DNA of 64,000 nt, from the NCBI RefSeq assembly GCF_014905415.1, contig NZ_BNEO01000006.1, positions 1-64,000 of the forward strand, written 5' to 3'. Below are positions 8,398-18,850 of the stretch, one piece after another; position 1 is the stretch's first letter; every line of letters begins with the position of its first letter. The stretch is from Virgibacillus salexigens (GTDB lineage: Bacteria > Bacillota > Bacilli > Bacillales > Amphibacillaceae). Below the pieces are notes generated by a model. The model made no database searches and had not been told where the DNA came from. It saw only the letters and a program-made list of their open reading frames with translations. Made by a program: the position numbers and the translations under genes.

Positions 8398-10113
8398 TTA
8401 TAGCAGGTTTCTTTCTAGTTCTTTCATTTCATAGAAGTACCCTTGTTTCGTCATTAACTCTGTAAATGTTCCTGTTTCTACGATCGTACCTTGATCCATG
8501 ACAATAATCTGATCCATCTGCTCCATACCAGCTAATCGGTGACTTATGAGCACAACGGTGTCATTAGACGCTTGATCAAAAAGATGTGCATAAATGGATT
8601 GTTCCGTTACGGTATCAAGGGAGGAGGTTGGTTCATCCAGCAACCAGAATTGCCCTCCTTTCAACATTGCTCTTCCAATGGCTAATCGTTGTTTCTCTCC
8701 ACCAGATAAATTCTCTCCTTTTTCATAGACAGAATGATCTAAGTCAAGATGCTCTAATCGAACTTTAACCAGTAATTCTTGCAAGCGCTCATCCGTAGCC
8801 GTTTCACTGGCGAGCTTAAGATTATCTCGTATCGTACCGTAAAAGAAATGATTATCTTGAAGAACGACATTTGCTTCTTCCAGGACACTTTTCTGCGAGA
8901 ACTGCGCTATCTCCATATTATTCAGTCGAACTTCCCCGCTATCAGCCATGATTAATTTGATTATAAGCTGCAGTAACGTTGATTTGCCAGATCCACTAGC
9001 GCCAACAATAGCTGTTTTCGAACCAGCAGGAAGTTCCATATTCACCGTATGAACAGCTGGCCTTCCATCATCCGGAAAGGTAAAGGTAACATCACACATA
9101 GATATTTTAGGAGGCGTACGGAAACCAACAGATAATGTGGATGATTCTTCACATTCTTCTCTTTCTTGTTCAACCACAGAAAATAAACGATTCGCAGCTT
9201 GCTTACTATCCTCAAAGTGAATCGGGAAAACCGCCATCGGCCCCACATCTTCAAATAAAGTAATCGAAAGCATTACTAACATTGCTAATAGCACGCCATC
9301 AAGCTGCCCTTGACCAATTAGATATGCATTTATGGATAACACAGTCCATGTAACGAGTAACGATACAAATTGATTCACTGATTGATTATATAACGTATTG
9401 ATTTCCTCCTGCTCCTGTTCCTTTATATAAGCATCCGAATGTGCTAAAAGTTGCTTTCTTTTCTCATCCATTTGCTGAAATATTTTTAAGTCGCGGAAAC
9501 CATAAAGAAATTCGGTAGCTTCTGTCGATAATATCGCTCGTTTATTTCGAACTTGGCTTTTTATTGAACGTTGACGTATAACAAAAATAGCAGGGATTAC
9601 AACGGCGGTAAATAATAAACCAATTAGTAGAATTACTGCTGTATGGATAGAATAAAAGGATGCAAAGAAAATCGTACTGATAAACACTAAAGCTAGCACG
9701 ATTGGCGGGTATACCACGCGTAAGAAAAAGTTTTGCAGACTTTCTACATCCCCTACAATTCTTGCTAAGAGATCTCCACTTCGAAACGAAGTAAATATAC
9801 CTGGCGCTAAGGGCTCTAGCCTTTCATAAAACGCCATCCGTAAATTACTTAGCATTGTGAAGGTTCCGCGATGGGATACAAACCGCTCTGCATATCTACT
9901 AAAGGCACGAATAAAACTTAACATTTTTACAGATGCAATTAAGATAATCAATGTATAAAATGGTGGCTGCAAAGCAGCTTTTGCAATTAAATACCCGCTA
10001 GCTGAGAACAATACCACTGTAGATAGCCCCGCAATAAATCCTAATAAGATTGAAAGCAGAATATCTCTTTTTTCTTTCATCATTTGTTTCGTAACAAACA
10101 CTAGATCCCTCAT
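8398..10113 (-). CDS. cydD: Cytochrome bd assembly ABC exporter, CydC-family subunit (B. subtilis CydD)
   Basis: This 571-residue fused membrane/ATPase protein is one half of the heterodimeric CydDC exporter of thiols (glutathione or cysteine in E. coli), which is needed to assemble cytochrome bd. The transmembrane domain covers residues about 1-300. The ATPase has Walker A GASGSGKST, signature LSGGEKQR and Walker B LLDEPTSSLD. Naming differs: in the Bacillus order this fourth gene is cydD, while by family it is CydC. It overlaps the upstream gene by 4 bp (ATGA) and has AAGGAGGG before its ATG. Confidence 0.88.
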   Translation of the reverse strand: MRDLVFVTKQMMKEKRDILLSILLGFIAGLSTVVLFSASGYLIAKAALQPPFYTLIILIASVKMLSFIRAFSRYAERFVSHRGTFTMLSNLRMAFYERLEPLAPGIFTSFRSGDLLARIVGDVESLQNFFLRVVYPPIVLALVFISTIFFASFYSIHTAVILLIGLLFTAVVIPAIFVIRQRSIKSQVRNKRAILSTEATEFLYGFRDLKIFQQMDEKRKQLLAHSDAYIKEQEQEEINTLYNQSVNQFVSLLVTWTVLSINAYLIGQGQLDGVLLAMLVMLSITLFEDVGPMAVFPIHFEDSKQAANRLFSVVEQEREECEESSTLSVGFRTPPKISMCDVTFTFPDDGRPAVHTVNMELPAGSKTAIVGASGSGKSTLLQLIIKLIMADSGEVRLNNMEIAQFSQKSVLEEANVVLQDNHFFYGTIRDNLKLASETATDERLQELLVKVRLEHLDLDHSVYEKGENLSGGEKQRLAIGRAMLKGGQFWLLDEPTSSLDTVTEQSIYAHLFDQASNDTVVLISHRLAGMEQMDQIIVMDQGTIVETGTFTELMTKQGYFYEMKELERNLL

Positions 10114-11846
10114 TCTGCCTTCCCTCCTTGTTGCACAACAATCATATCTCGGTAAACAGAATTTATTTGCAATAATTGCTCATGTGTACCTTCAGCAATA
10201 AGTTCCCCATCATCTAAAATCAAGATCTTATCCGCATCTTTAATCGTGTGCAATCGGTGAGCTACGGTAATAACTGTTGCTGTCTGAGCTAGTTTTTCAA
10301 TAGAAGCCTGTAAGATTCGTTCTGTTTTCAAATCTAATCCGGTCGTTGGTTCATCGAATAGTACAATAGAAGGCTGCTTTAGAAAAGCCCTTGCTAGAGC
10401 TAAACGTTGTTTTTCACCGCCAGATAACCCTCGGCCACCTTCCCCTACAACTGTGTCATAACGATACGTAAACGATGCTATTGTTTCTGCAATCCCGGCT
10501 CGCTTTGCTGCAAGCTCTATTTCGTTTCGAGTAACTTGGTTAGGACTTCCGATCGCAATATTATCTGCAATCGTGCCTGAAAAAATATAGGGGTGCTGAG
10601 AAATATAGCTGAGTCTATGAAACCAGTCTGCCTCTCTATATTTCGTTAAAGGTTCTCCGTCGATAAGGATGGACCCTTGATGTGTTGGAATGATTCCTGC
10701 AATCATATGCAAGAGCGTGGACTTCCCTGAACCCGTTTTACCGACAATCGCATTTTTGGATAAAGAGGAGAAACTGGTACTCATTTTTTTTAATTGAAAA
10801 TCGGCTTCTCCATACTGAAAACCGCCATTCTCAATATCTATTCTTACCGGCAAACCTTTTTCTGGTATAGGTTTACTCCCCCATTGCACAGTGAATTCAT
10901 CTGTTTCTTTAAGTTCCTCTTCCACTTTACGAATGGCACCCATACTGCTTCTTCCATTATGAAAGGCAGTTCCTAATTCACGTAATGCAGTGAAGTACTC
11001 AGGTGCGAGCACGAGTACAAAGAATGCTGCAAAGAAACTAATTCCATCAAAGATAATTAACTGTAGAGCTATTTCCAATGCAATGATTCCAATGGCTAAC
11101 ATCGAAATGAGTTCTAACATGAAGGATGAGGTAAAGGCGACTTTTAGAATTTCCATCGTCGCGTCTCGAAATTGCAAGCTGCTTTGTTTAATCGTCTCCT
11201 TCTTCTGTTTAGATTTACCAAATAACTTTAAAGTAACTAGCCCTTGTACCGTATCTAAAAATTTACCTGAAAAAGCAGCCAATTCATCCATTTTTTCTTC
11301 GGATTTTTTTTGCGTTTGCATACCAATAATAATCATAAAAAGTGGAATAAATGGAGAAGTGATTACCATAATAATTCCACTATTCACATGTTGATTAAAT
11401 ACAACGATTAATAGAACGACAGGGATGACCGAAGATCGAATCAATTGTGGAATGTATTGGCTGAAGTAACTATCTACCTCATCAACTGCATCCATCATCA
11501 TACTGACCTTTTGTCCTGATTGTCCCTTCAGTGATGCTTGAACCGGATTTTTTAAATAATTATCAAGCAATTCATGACGTAAATGTCTTTTTGCTTCCGC
11601 TCCTAATCGTACGCCAAGTCTTCCACTCATATACGTAAAAATCGAACGAGCTAGAAGAATGAAGAACAACCCTCCCAATAATGGTAGGATTTCTTGAAAC
11701 CTTTGGTCTTTTAGGAACACACCATCAATAACGGTAACAAGTAAAAAGGCTTGGCCAACAATCGCTCCACCCGTTAACAAAGCAAAGAAGAAGAGGTAAA
11801 CCATGCTAAATTTTTTGGCATTCAGATACGCTTTTATCGTACGCAT
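10110..11846 (-). CDS. cydC: Cytochrome bd assembly ABC exporter, CydD-family subunit (B. subtilis CydC)
   Basis: This 578-residue protein is the partner of the 8398-10113 product in the CydDC thiol exporter. It has five or six membrane segments in residues about 15-290, Walker A GKTGSGKST, signature LSGGEKQR and Walker B VLFDEPTTGLD. It lies 43 bp downstream of cydB in the cydABCD operon and is read before its partner, matching the Bacillus cydABCD order. Confidence 0.88.
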   Translation of the reverse strand: MRTIKAYLNAKKFSMVYLFFFALLTGGAIVGQAFLLVTVIDGVFLKDQRFQEILPLLGGLFFILLARSIFTYMSGRLGVRLGAEAKRHLRHELLDNYLKNPVQASLKGQSGQKVSMMMDAVDEVDSYFSQYIPQLIRSSVIPVVLLIVVFNQHVNSGIIMVITSPFIPLFMIIIGMQTQKKSEEKMDELAAFSGKFLDTVQGLVTLKLFGKSKQKKETIKQSSLQFRDATMEILKVAFTSSFMLELISMLAIGIIALEIALQLIIFDGISFFAAFFVLVLAPEYFTALRELGTAFHNGRSSMGAIRKVEEELKETDEFTVQWGSKPIPEKGLPVRIDIENGGFQYGEADFQLKKMSTSFSSLSKNAIVGKTGSGKSTLLHMIAGIIPTHQGSILIDGEPLTKYREADWFHRLSYISQHPYIFSGTIADNIAIGSPNQVTRNEIELAAKRAGIAETIASFTYRYDTVVGEGGRGLSGGEKQRLALARAFLKQPSIVLFDEPTTGLDLKTERILQASIEKLAQTATVITVAHRLHTIKDADKILILDDGELIAEGTHEQLLQINSVYRDMIVVQQGGKAE

Positions 11847-11889
11847 TATATATGCTCCTGTTCAACAGTATCTTTCGTTACATCAATCA

Positions 11890-12903
11890 CTATTTCTTCC
11901 CTTTCACATAATCTGCATCAAACAGGAATAGACGCATCAGCAAGATTAATGAAGGAATTAATAAAAACAACCCTAGGATAAATACCACTATTAAAGCAAT
12001 ACCTGTTGCTTCATGTGTTGCATTTTCGTAGATCGTAACATATGGATCCAATATATATGGAAGATGACTAGCACCATACCCAAAAAACGCAAAGAAGAAT
12101 TGTAGCATTACACTGATAAATGCCAATCCAAATCGTTTCCCTTCATAAATTAACCACATGGCAATGATAAAGAAACCAACGGAAAGACCAAACATCCACC
12201 AAAGATCAAACATATTTTGGTAATGTCGCTCATTATGCTGACCTAATGCGATGAATGTAGTTAACGCTGCAATAATGGTCGGTGTTGCCCAAAACAATGC
12301 ATATTTACGAACTAACTTTAATGCTGCCTGGTCATTTGCTCTAGCTGCATAAAAGGTTAGAAATGCAGCGCTAATAAACAATACAGAAACGACTGCAAGT
12401 ACAACTACACTCCAAGAATAAGGGCTCGTAAATAACGCAAGGTAATCCAATGATACAACGCCATTTTCTTCGAGTATAAATCCACCCTCAGACAATGTTA
12501 ATGCAATCGATAAGGATGCAGGAATTAATAATCCTGTTGCCCCATACAAAAACATATATACATTGCTCTTTTTCGAACCATAATTCTCAAAAGCATAGAA
12601 TGACCCTCTTATGGCAAGCAGTATAATTGCAATGCTACCAGGAACTAGCAATGCTGTCCCATAGTAATAAGCTGAATCGGGGAAAAACCCAACGATTCCA
12701 ACAAAGAAGAACACGAAGAATACATTTGTAACTTCCCAAACAGGGGACAAGTACCTAGAAATTAATTGGTTCATTATATGGTCTTTTTTGGTAACCTTCG
12801 CATAATAGGCAAAGAAACCAGCTCCAAAATCAACCGATGCAACAATTAAATAACCATATAGAAAGATCCATAAAACGGTAATCCCAATTATTTCATAACT
12901 CAT
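11890..12903 (-). CDS. cydB: Cytochrome bd quinol oxidase subunit II
   Basis: This 337-residue membrane protein has about nine hydrophobic segments and the usual CydB length. It starts with the family-typical hydrophobic helix (IIGITVLWIFLYGYLIVASV) and the DFGAGFF motif. It pairs with CydA to form the oxygen-reducing cytochrome bd, which has high oxygen affinity. Its ATG overlaps the cydA stop by 4 bp. Confidence 0.93.
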   Translation of the reverse strand: MSYEIIGITVLWIFLYGYLIVASVDFGAGFFAYYAKVTKKDHIMNQLISRYLSPVWEVTNVFFVFFFVGIVGFFPDSAYYYGTALLVPGSIAIILLAIRGSFYAFENYGSKKSNVYMFLYGATGLLIPASLSIALTLSEGGFILEENGVVSLDYLALFTSPYSWSVVVLAVVSVLFISAAFLTFYAARANDQAALKLVRKYALFWATPTIIAALTTFIALGQHNERHYQNMFDLWWMFGLSVGFFIIAMWLIYEGKRFGLAFISVMLQFFFAFFGYGASHLPYILDPYVTIYENATHEATGIALIVVFILGLFLLIPSLILLMRLFLFDADYVKGKK

Positions 12904-14255
12904 TTGTTATCACCCTTTTCTATCGTCGGGTACTTCTTCTCTAGTTCCTCTTCAGCAGGGTTATTTTTGAATAACTTTCGCAATACTGCCACTCCTAGTA
13001 CACCTAATACAGTGTAAAGCCCAAGGAATAATAAGAACATCCAACCTACATACGGAGAAGTCGTAGCAGCATCTTCAACCAACATATAACCTCGTAATAT
13101 CCATGGTTGTCTGCCTTCTTCTGCAAATATCCAGCCAAATTCAATTGCTAGCATTGCTAAAGGTCCACTAACTACGAGAAGCCAAAGCATCCATTTATTA
13201 TGCTCATTCCACCGTTTAATTTTCCAGGCTAAAATATATAATAAGGAAACCCCTAATAGGAAAAACCCGATAACAACCATCAAGTCAAACATATAGTGAA
13301 TCCATAATGGTGGTCGCTCGTCTTCTGGGAACTCTTCTAGACCAGTTACCTCGCTTTGAAAATCACCATAAGCTAAGAAGCTTAAAAGTCCTGGGAAGCG
13401 AAGCGCACCAGCTGGAGTGTTCTCATCACCTAACCAGCCAAATAAAACAAGATCTGCTCCTTCTTCCGTTTCAAAATGCCATTCTGCCGCTGCTAACTTT
13501 TCAGGTTGATGCTCTGCTAAGAACTTCGCTGAAACATCTCCGGCGATAGCTGTCAAAATAGAAAAAATGAATGTTAGTGTTATCGTTAGTTTCAGTGCTT
13601 TTTTATGATACTCCGTGTGTTTTTTACGTAACATACTAAATGCAGCAATTGCTGCTAAAATAGCAGCTACTGTTAAATAGGCTGATGCTAAAACATGAAA
13701 TACTTTTGTCGGCGTTGCCGGATTGAACATCGCGTCGAGTGGATTAACGGTTGCGAATCCACCTGCTCCTGTTGTAAACCCCTCAGGTGTATTCATAAAG
13801 GCGTTTACGGAAGTAATAAATACTGCGGATAGACCACCACCGATAATAATTGGTAACGACAACCACCAGTGCATCATTGGTTTTTTGAATCGGTCCCATG
13901 TATATAGATAAATACCCAAGAAGATTGCTTCAAAGAAGAAAGCAAAGACTTCCATAAATAGCGGTAAGCTAATAACATTTCCCGCAACTTGCATAAACTC
14001 TGGCCATAGCAAAGAAAGCTGTAATCCTATTGCTGTACCTGTTACCACTCCAATAGCAACAGGAATAACAAAACCACGTGTCCACCTACGTGCCATCATT
14101 AGATAATGTGGATCATTCTTTTTTATCCCGATAAACTCAGCAATGGAAATCATTAATGGAACACCAACGCCAAGGGTAGCAAATATAACGTGAAATACTA
14201 ATGTTAATGCTGTTAAGAGTCGACTCATAAGAACTGGATCCAACTCAGTCATCAT
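12900..14255 (-). CDS. cydA: Cytochrome bd quinol oxidase subunit I
   Basis: This 451-residue subunit carries the haems and the quinol site. The N-terminal LVFHVIFATLGVG holds a conserved haem-ligand His (H22), and the GRQPW motif lies near the end of the Q loop. The protein is of the short-Q-loop class, as expected for Firmicutes. ATG follows AAAGGAGGG by about 8 bp; a second ATG is the next codon. It heads the cydABCD operon. A leader hairpin lies upstream at 14289-14312. Confidence 0.93.
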   Translation of the reverse strand: MMTELDPVLMSRLLTALTLVFHVIFATLGVGVPLMISIAEFIGIKKNDPHYLMMARRWTRGFVIPVAIGVVTGTAIGLQLSLLWPEFMQVAGNVISLPLFMEVFAFFFEAIFLGIYLYTWDRFKKPMMHWWLSLPIIIGGGLSAVFITSVNAFMNTPEGFTTGAGGFATVNPLDAMFNPATPTKVFHVLASAYLTVAAILAAIAAFSMLRKKHTEYHKKALKLTITLTFIFSILTAIAGDVSAKFLAEHQPEKLAAAEWHFETEEGADLVLFGWLGDENTPAGALRFPGLLSFLAYGDFQSEVTGLEEFPEDERPPLWIHYMFDLMVVIGFFLLGVSLLYILAWKIKRWNEHNKWMLWLLVVSGPLAMLAIEFGWIFAEEGRQPWILRGYMLVEDAATTSPYVGWMFLLFLGLYTVLGVLGVAVLRKLFKNNPAEEELEKKYPTIEKGDNK

Positions 14256-14669
14256 TGGTATCCCTCCTTTATTATGTAGCGATCATTGCACTTGCTCAGT
14301 ATTGATCAAGTGAAAATCCATCCATATATTTCCTTTAGGGGATAGATTTCCATATCTTCCATAGTATAAACTATTTTCGTACAGATGAACGTTCATTGCT
14401 ATGACAAAACATTGACAAAGGTTAAACAAAAATTTGTCTATCTCTGTTTAGTTAATTCCCTAATGTACATAATTTACACCAAAAACTTCAGATTTTTTCT
14501 GCTTATAAAAAAGGAGGCTGAAGCAAAAGTTAGCTCTATACCTATACAATCGGAAGATACACTCTTCCCACAAGAAATAGGTTCCCATAGCAGGATCGAA
14601 TAGCCAATAATCCAATTGTGAATGAAAGCAAACCTATAAGTCAGCCCCATCAAGTGCAACATTACTTAA
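14256..14669. other. Gene-free region with cyd leader
   Basis: This holds the cydA leader and promoter on the minus strand. CACTTG (14289-14294) and CAAGTG (14307-14312) form a small inverted repeat, and TATACT about 100 bp before cydA is a plausible -10 box without a good -35. I found no convincing Rex or FNR box. Open frames in 14385-14662 on either strand lack ribosome binding sites. Confidence 0.4.
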
Positions 14670-15764
14670 TTATGTTAATTCTTCTTGATCTAAACTATTA
14701 AAAAAAGCTTCATTGTAAAGTACTTGCTCATTATTTGGGAGATACTTTTTGGTTTGCAAATGATGCTGATAGGAATCTTTCTTATTTCCTATCTGCCAAT
14801 TACAATAACACATTTGCAAATGAGGGTACCAAGTAGTATAAGCAATATTGGCAAATCCACTATCATTATCAGCCTCTAATGTTAGAGCAAAGACATACCA
14901 GATAATTGCCTTCTTAAACATTCCTTTCTCCTTGAAATAATCGCCAACACGACACGAAACTTCTGCACGGGGCAGATCATACTTTAGTGATTGCAGCAAG
15001 GCTTCAACCTCTTCTTCTGGGAGCTGCATAATCTTAAAACAATCTGCTATATAAATACAAGCTCGAATCTCGTCCTCAATCCAACCTCTTTTTGTATCCA
15101 AAAATTGTTGATAACAATCAATTGCTTCATCTAAACGCATATGATCTTTCAATTCATTCGCATAATAAAACATATCCCTAGGAGTAAATGGTTCTTTATT
15201 TGCTAACTGCTTTTCATAGATCTTTAAATTCCGATCACTTTTAATGGAATCAGCAGGCTTATCTTGTTTTCGATGGGTTACGCCAATCTCTGATGGAACA
15301 ACGTTGCCACCCACTTGTAGATATTCATGGACAGCCCCGTACCATTTGAAATTATTCGTTCGCTTTACTAATCGATTTCGTCGATACTTAAACGTTGGGT
15401 TTCCCTCTTCGTCAAAAGCTGTATAATAATACATTGATACCGCATCAATGTCATCATGTAATTCTTGCTTTAACTTCCTTAGTTTATCAATATCTTCAGG
15501 TAATAAAACATCATCTGCATCTAACCAGAATATAAAATCCTTGGTAGCATAACTGAAAGCTTTATTACGTGCTGCTGCAAAGTGATCTATCCATTCAAAA
15601 TCAAACACCTTATTTGTAAACTTCTTAGCTATATCCTTTGTACTATCCTTAGAACCAGTATCTAAGATAATTATTTCATCGCATATAGACTCCACACTAC
15701 TTAGACATTGTTCCAAGACCTCTTCTTCATTTTTAACAATCATACACAAACTGATTGTTTTCAT
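14670..15764 (-). CDS. Glycosyltransferase family 2 with C-terminal TPR region
   Basis: This is a protein of about 364 residues. The N-terminal GT-A fold has the SLCMIVKNEE start, DTGS nucleotide-binding loop and the metal-binding DxD in FWLDADD (about residue 88). Residues about 180-355 look like TPR helices. This layout resembles SunS, the S-glycosyltransferase of the glycocin sublancin, and many uncharacterised Bacillus transferases. I start it at ATG 15764; an in-frame GTG at 15776 is less likely. No peptide substrate gene is visible beside it. Confidence 0.8.
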   Translation of the reverse strand: MKTISLCMIVKNEEEVLEQCLSSVESICDEIIILDTGSKDSTKDIAKKFTNKVFDFEWIDHFAAARNKAFSYATKDFIFWLDADDVLLPEDIDKLRKLKQELHDDIDAVSMYYYTAFDEEGNPTFKYRRNRLVKRTNNFKWYGAVHEYLQVGGNVVPSEIGVTHRKQDKPADSIKSDRNLKIYEKQLANKEPFTPRDMFYYANELKDHMRLDEAIDCYQQFLDTKRGWIEDEIRACIYIADCFKIMQLPEEEVEALLQSLKYDLPRAEVSCRVGDYFKEKGMFKKAIIWYVFALTLEADNDSGFANIAYTTWYPHLQMCYCNWQIGNKKDSYQHHLQTKKYLPNNEQVLYNEAFFNSLDQEELT

Positions 15765-15922
15765 ATTTCTCACCACCTTCTCTAACTACCACTACTATAT
15801 GATTCAGATACCTAAATTTGTTAATAATATTCCAGAACGTCTAACACTTTCATTCTCGTTATTTCTGTTATATTCTATAGAAAGAAGGATTTATAGAGAA
15901 TCTAACGTTTGGAGCGATATAT

Positions 15923-16720
15923 ATGACAATGAAGAAAACCTTAACGCTTGCAGGATCAGATTCCAGCGGTGGTGCCGGTATCCAAGCTGATCTTAAAACA
16001 TTCCAGGAACATGATGTATATGGTATGACGGCCCTCACTTCCATTGTAACGATGGATCCTGACGGTTGGAGTCACAATGTGTCTGCAATTGATGTAAATA
16101 TTGTAGAGAAACAACTGGATACGATCCTCTCCGTTGGCGTGGATGCAATGAAAACAGGAATGCTTGGATCGGTTGACATCATTGAATTAGGTGCGAAGAA
16201 AATTGAAGCCTATCAATTAACGAATTATGTACTTGATCCAGTAATGGTTTGTAAAGGCGACGATGAAGTACTTCAACCAGAGAATACGGAGGCAATGCGG
16301 GAGCTATTATTACCTCATGCCATTGTAACTACTCCAAATTTATTTGAAGCTGGACAGTTAGCGCAAACCGGTCCAATAAAAACAGTAGAGGGCATGAAAG
16401 AGGCGGCTGTGAAAATTCATGAATTAGGTGCAAAGAATGTAATTATTAAAGGTGGAAAGGCCTTTGATTATGAAAAAGCACTTGACCTTTTCTATGATGG
16501 GAACAACTTCACATTATTAGAAAAAGATAAGATTGATACAACGTATAATCACGGTGCTGGTTGTACCTTCGCGGCAGCGATTACAGCTAATATAGCGAAT
16601 GGCAAATCGGTAAAAGATGCCGTTACAGACGCCAAAGAATTTGTAACTGCAGCCATTACGCATGGATGGAAATTGAATGAATATGTAGGGCCTGTCATGC
16701 ATGGCGCTTACCACAAATAA
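15923..16720 (+). CDS. pdxK: Pyridoxine/pyridoxamine/pyridoxal kinase
   Basis: This 265-residue ribokinase-superfamily enzyme phosphorylates vitamin B6 and, in Bacillus, also HMP. It has the GSDSSGGAGIQADLKTFQ start, DPVMVCKG and the C-terminal anion-hole motif HGAGCTFAAA. The MVCKG and sequence pattern match B. subtilis PdxK rather than ThiD of the thiamine operon. GGAG lies 8 bp before the ATG. It is a single gene ending at a strong terminator shared with the opuA operon. Confidence 0.9.
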   Translation: MTMKKTLTLAGSDSSGGAGIQADLKTFQEHDVYGMTALTSIVTMDPDGWSHNVSAIDVNIVEKQLDTILSVGVDAMKTGMLGSVDIIELGAKKIEAYQLTNYVLDPVMVCKGDDEVLQPENTEAMRELLLPHAIVTTPNLFEAGQLAQTGPIKTVEGMKEAAVKIHELGAKNVIIKGGKAFDYEKALDLFYDGNNFTLLEKDKIDTTYNHGAGCTFAAAITANIANGKSVKDAVTDAKEFVTAAITHGWKLNEYVGPVMHGAYHK

Positions 16721-16737
16721 TCAAGATCTTTGTCTAC

Positions 16738-16776
16738 AACAAAACCCATTGAGTTCATCAATCAATGGGTTTTGTT
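16738..16776. terminator. Bidirectional terminator between pdxK and the betaine transporter operon
   Basis: AACAAAACCCATTGA pairs perfectly with TCAATGGGTTTTGTT around a 9-nt loop, with A- and T-rich sides in both directions. Confidence 0.9.
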
Positions 16777-16777
16777 A

Positions 16778-17986
16778 TTAAACATAATATGCTTCACTTT
16801 TATTTATTTCTTCGGAAACTAAACCTGACAACACATGTACCCTTAAAATAAATCCAATTAATTTATTTTCCCCGTTCACAACAGCTAACGGGAACTGGGA
16901 CTCTAATGCTTTCGGTATTAAATCGTTAATATATTCTTCTTGATTTACAACGGTAATATCATGGCGTAATACATCAGATAAACGTTGTTTTTCTTTTATT
17001 CCTTGAATAGCATCATCAATTGTGACAATGCCCTCTACCTGACGACTACGATTAACTACGAACACGCTAGAGATACCATTTTCTTTCATTTCTTTAACAG
17101 CAACGTTCAGACCGTCCTTCAACGACACTAAGGCGTTTGGTCGTGTCATAATATGCTCTGCCTGAAAAACCTTAGAACGATCAATATCCTTAATAAAATC
17201 GGAGATATAATGATTAGCTGGTGACGTAATAATTTCTTCTGGTGTACCAACTTGTTCTACTTGCCCATTTTTCATAACAGCAACACGATCGCCAAGTTTA
17301 AATGCTTCATTAACATCGTGTGTTATAAAAATGATCGTCTTTTGTAATCTCTCCTGAATGTCCAACAGTTCTAGCTGCATTTCTCTACGAATTAATGGAT
17401 CCAATGCACTGAATGGTTCATCCATTAATAAAATATCCGGATCATTTGCCAGTGCTCGGGCTAATCCAACGCGTTGCTGCATTCCTCCTGATAATTCATC
17501 TGGATATTTATCTTCATACCCCTTCAATCCAACTGTTTCAATATTATTCATAGCAATTTCCCTGCGTTCTTCCTTTGAAACATTTCGAATCTCTAAACCA
17601 TATTCCACATTCGCTAAAATTGTCCGGTGACTAAACAAACCGAAATGCTGAAATACCATCGCTATTTTTTCTTGCCGTATTTTCTTAAGTTCATTCTTGT
17701 TAAAAGCGACAATATCCTCTCCATCTAAATAGATAGACCCGTCCGTTGGCTTATTTAATAAATTAAAACAACGGATTAGTGTCGATTTTCCACTTCCGGA
17801 TAAACCCATAATGACAAAGACTTCCCCTTTTTCTACTTCAAACGAAGCATTGTATACACCAACCGTATGATTTGTTTTATTTAAAATGCCTTCTTTGGAC
17901 ATGCCTTCCTTAATCATCGGAATAACTGACTTTGGTTTAGGACCAAAAATCTTGGACACATTCTCAACTCTTATTTGCGCTGTCAT
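16778..17986 (-). CDS. opuAA: Glycine betaine/proline betaine ABC transporter ATP-binding protein (OpuAA/ProV)
   Basis: This 402-residue ATPase drives osmoprotectant uptake. It has Walker A GLSGSGKST (61-69), signature ELSGGMQQRVGLARAL, Walker B LLMDEPFSALDP and two C-terminal CBS domains (about 275-400), which sense ionic strength or nucleotides in this family. It overlaps the permease gene by 4 bp. Here the ATPase is last in the operon, unlike B. subtilis opuA where it is first. Confidence 0.92.
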   Translation of the reverse strand: MTAQIRVENVSKIFGPKPKSVIPMIKEGMSKEGILNKTNHTVGVYNASFEVEKGEVFVIMGLSGSGKSTLIRCFNLLNKPTDGSIYLDGEDIVAFNKNELKKIRQEKIAMVFQHFGLFSHRTILANVEYGLEIRNVSKEERREIAMNNIETVGLKGYEDKYPDELSGGMQQRVGLARALANDPDILLMDEPFSALDPLIRREMQLELLDIQERLQKTIIFITHDVNEAFKLGDRVAVMKNGQVEQVGTPEEIITSPANHYISDFIKDIDRSKVFQAEHIMTRPNALVSLKDGLNVAVKEMKENGISSVFVVNRSRQVEGIVTIDDAIQGIKEKQRLSDVLRHDITVVNQEEYINDLIPKALESQFPLAVVNGENKLIGFILRVHVLSGLVSEEINKSEAYYV

Positions 17987-18843
17987 TCAGTCGCACCTCC
18001 ATGTTTTTGGAATTTTCCAGCAACACCATTTGTTATCCGGTCAATAATGATTGCTAAAAATACAATACTGATTCCTGCCTCAAATCCAAGTGCAATATCA
18101 ATTCGATTAATTGCTACTAGCACCTGTTCTCCTAATCCTGAAGCACCGACCATGGAAGCAATAACAACCATTGCAAGTGCCATCATGGTCGTTTGATTGA
18201 CACCAGCCATAATAGTTGGAAGGGCTTGTGGTAGTTGCACTTTTTTAAGCATTTGCCAATTGGATGATCCGAATGATTGTGCGGATTCAATCACCTCTTT
18301 ATCGACACCACGAATCGCTAGCTCTGTTAGACGAATAACTGGAGGTAAAGCATAGATCAATGTTGCAAATATGGCAGATACATTACCAAGACCAAAGAAA
18401 AATATTGCTGGTATGAGATATACAAAGCTTGGCATTGTTTGCATAGCATCTAATAATGGACGCATGACGGTTGAAAAACCTTTACTAAATGCCATCCATA
18501 CACCTAAAGGTATACCGATGATTAAACAGATGATGACAGCTGTTATTATAATCGAAATGGTTGTCATCATATCTTCCCAAAGGCCAAATGTACCAATCAA
18601 AAAGATAAATAATCCATATAAAACACCCGAAACTACTGACTTAAAATACCAACCCATCAGGACAATAAGGATGATAAACAGCCACCATGGCATCCACATT
18701 AAGAAATCAGCTATGCCGTTGATTGTTCGTGAAGATATAAAAAAGATAAAATCAAAAAATCCTTCTAATGAGGTATCTAAAAAACTTACAAATTGGTCGA
18801 CATAATCACCAATTTGTGTCCGTATATCTGGAAAATTTCCCAT
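17983..18843 (-). CDS. opuAB: Glycine betaine ABC transporter permease (OpuAB/ProW)
   Basis: This 286-residue membrane protein carries the binding-protein-dependent transport motif (ELAIRGVDKEVIESAQSFGSS) that contacts the ATPase. ATG 18843 is the only possible start, because an in-frame TGA lies upstream. Its Shine-Dalgarno AGAGGTGA is 27 nt away and a perfect 7-bp hairpin lies in between, which is unusual. It overlaps the ATPase gene by 4 bp. Confidence 0.92.
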   Translation of the reverse strand: MGNFPDIRTQIGDYVDQFVSFLDTSLEGFFDFIFFISSRTINGIADFLMWMPWWLFIILIVLMGWYFKSVVSGVLYGLFIFLIGTFGLWEDMMTTISIIITAVIICLIIGIPLGVWMAFSKGFSTVMRPLLDAMQTMPSFVYLIPAIFFFGLGNVSAIFATLIYALPPVIRLTELAIRGVDKEVIESAQSFGSSNWQMLKKVQLPQALPTIMAGVNQTTMMALAMVVIASMVGASGLGEQVLVAINRIDIALGFEAGISIVFLAIIIDRITNGVAGKFQKHGGATE

Positions 18844-18850
18844 CTTTAAT

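Noticed and set aside
14256-14384. Rex or FNR box before cydA
   Set aside because: No stretch matches TTGTGAA-N4-TTCACAA or TGTGA-N6-TCACA well enough; only a CACTTG/CAAGTG repeat is present.
14385-14662. Two small overlapping frames on opposite strands after cydA's promoter
   Set aside because: Neither has a ribosome binding site or recognisable composition; they lie in AT-rich intergenic DNA.
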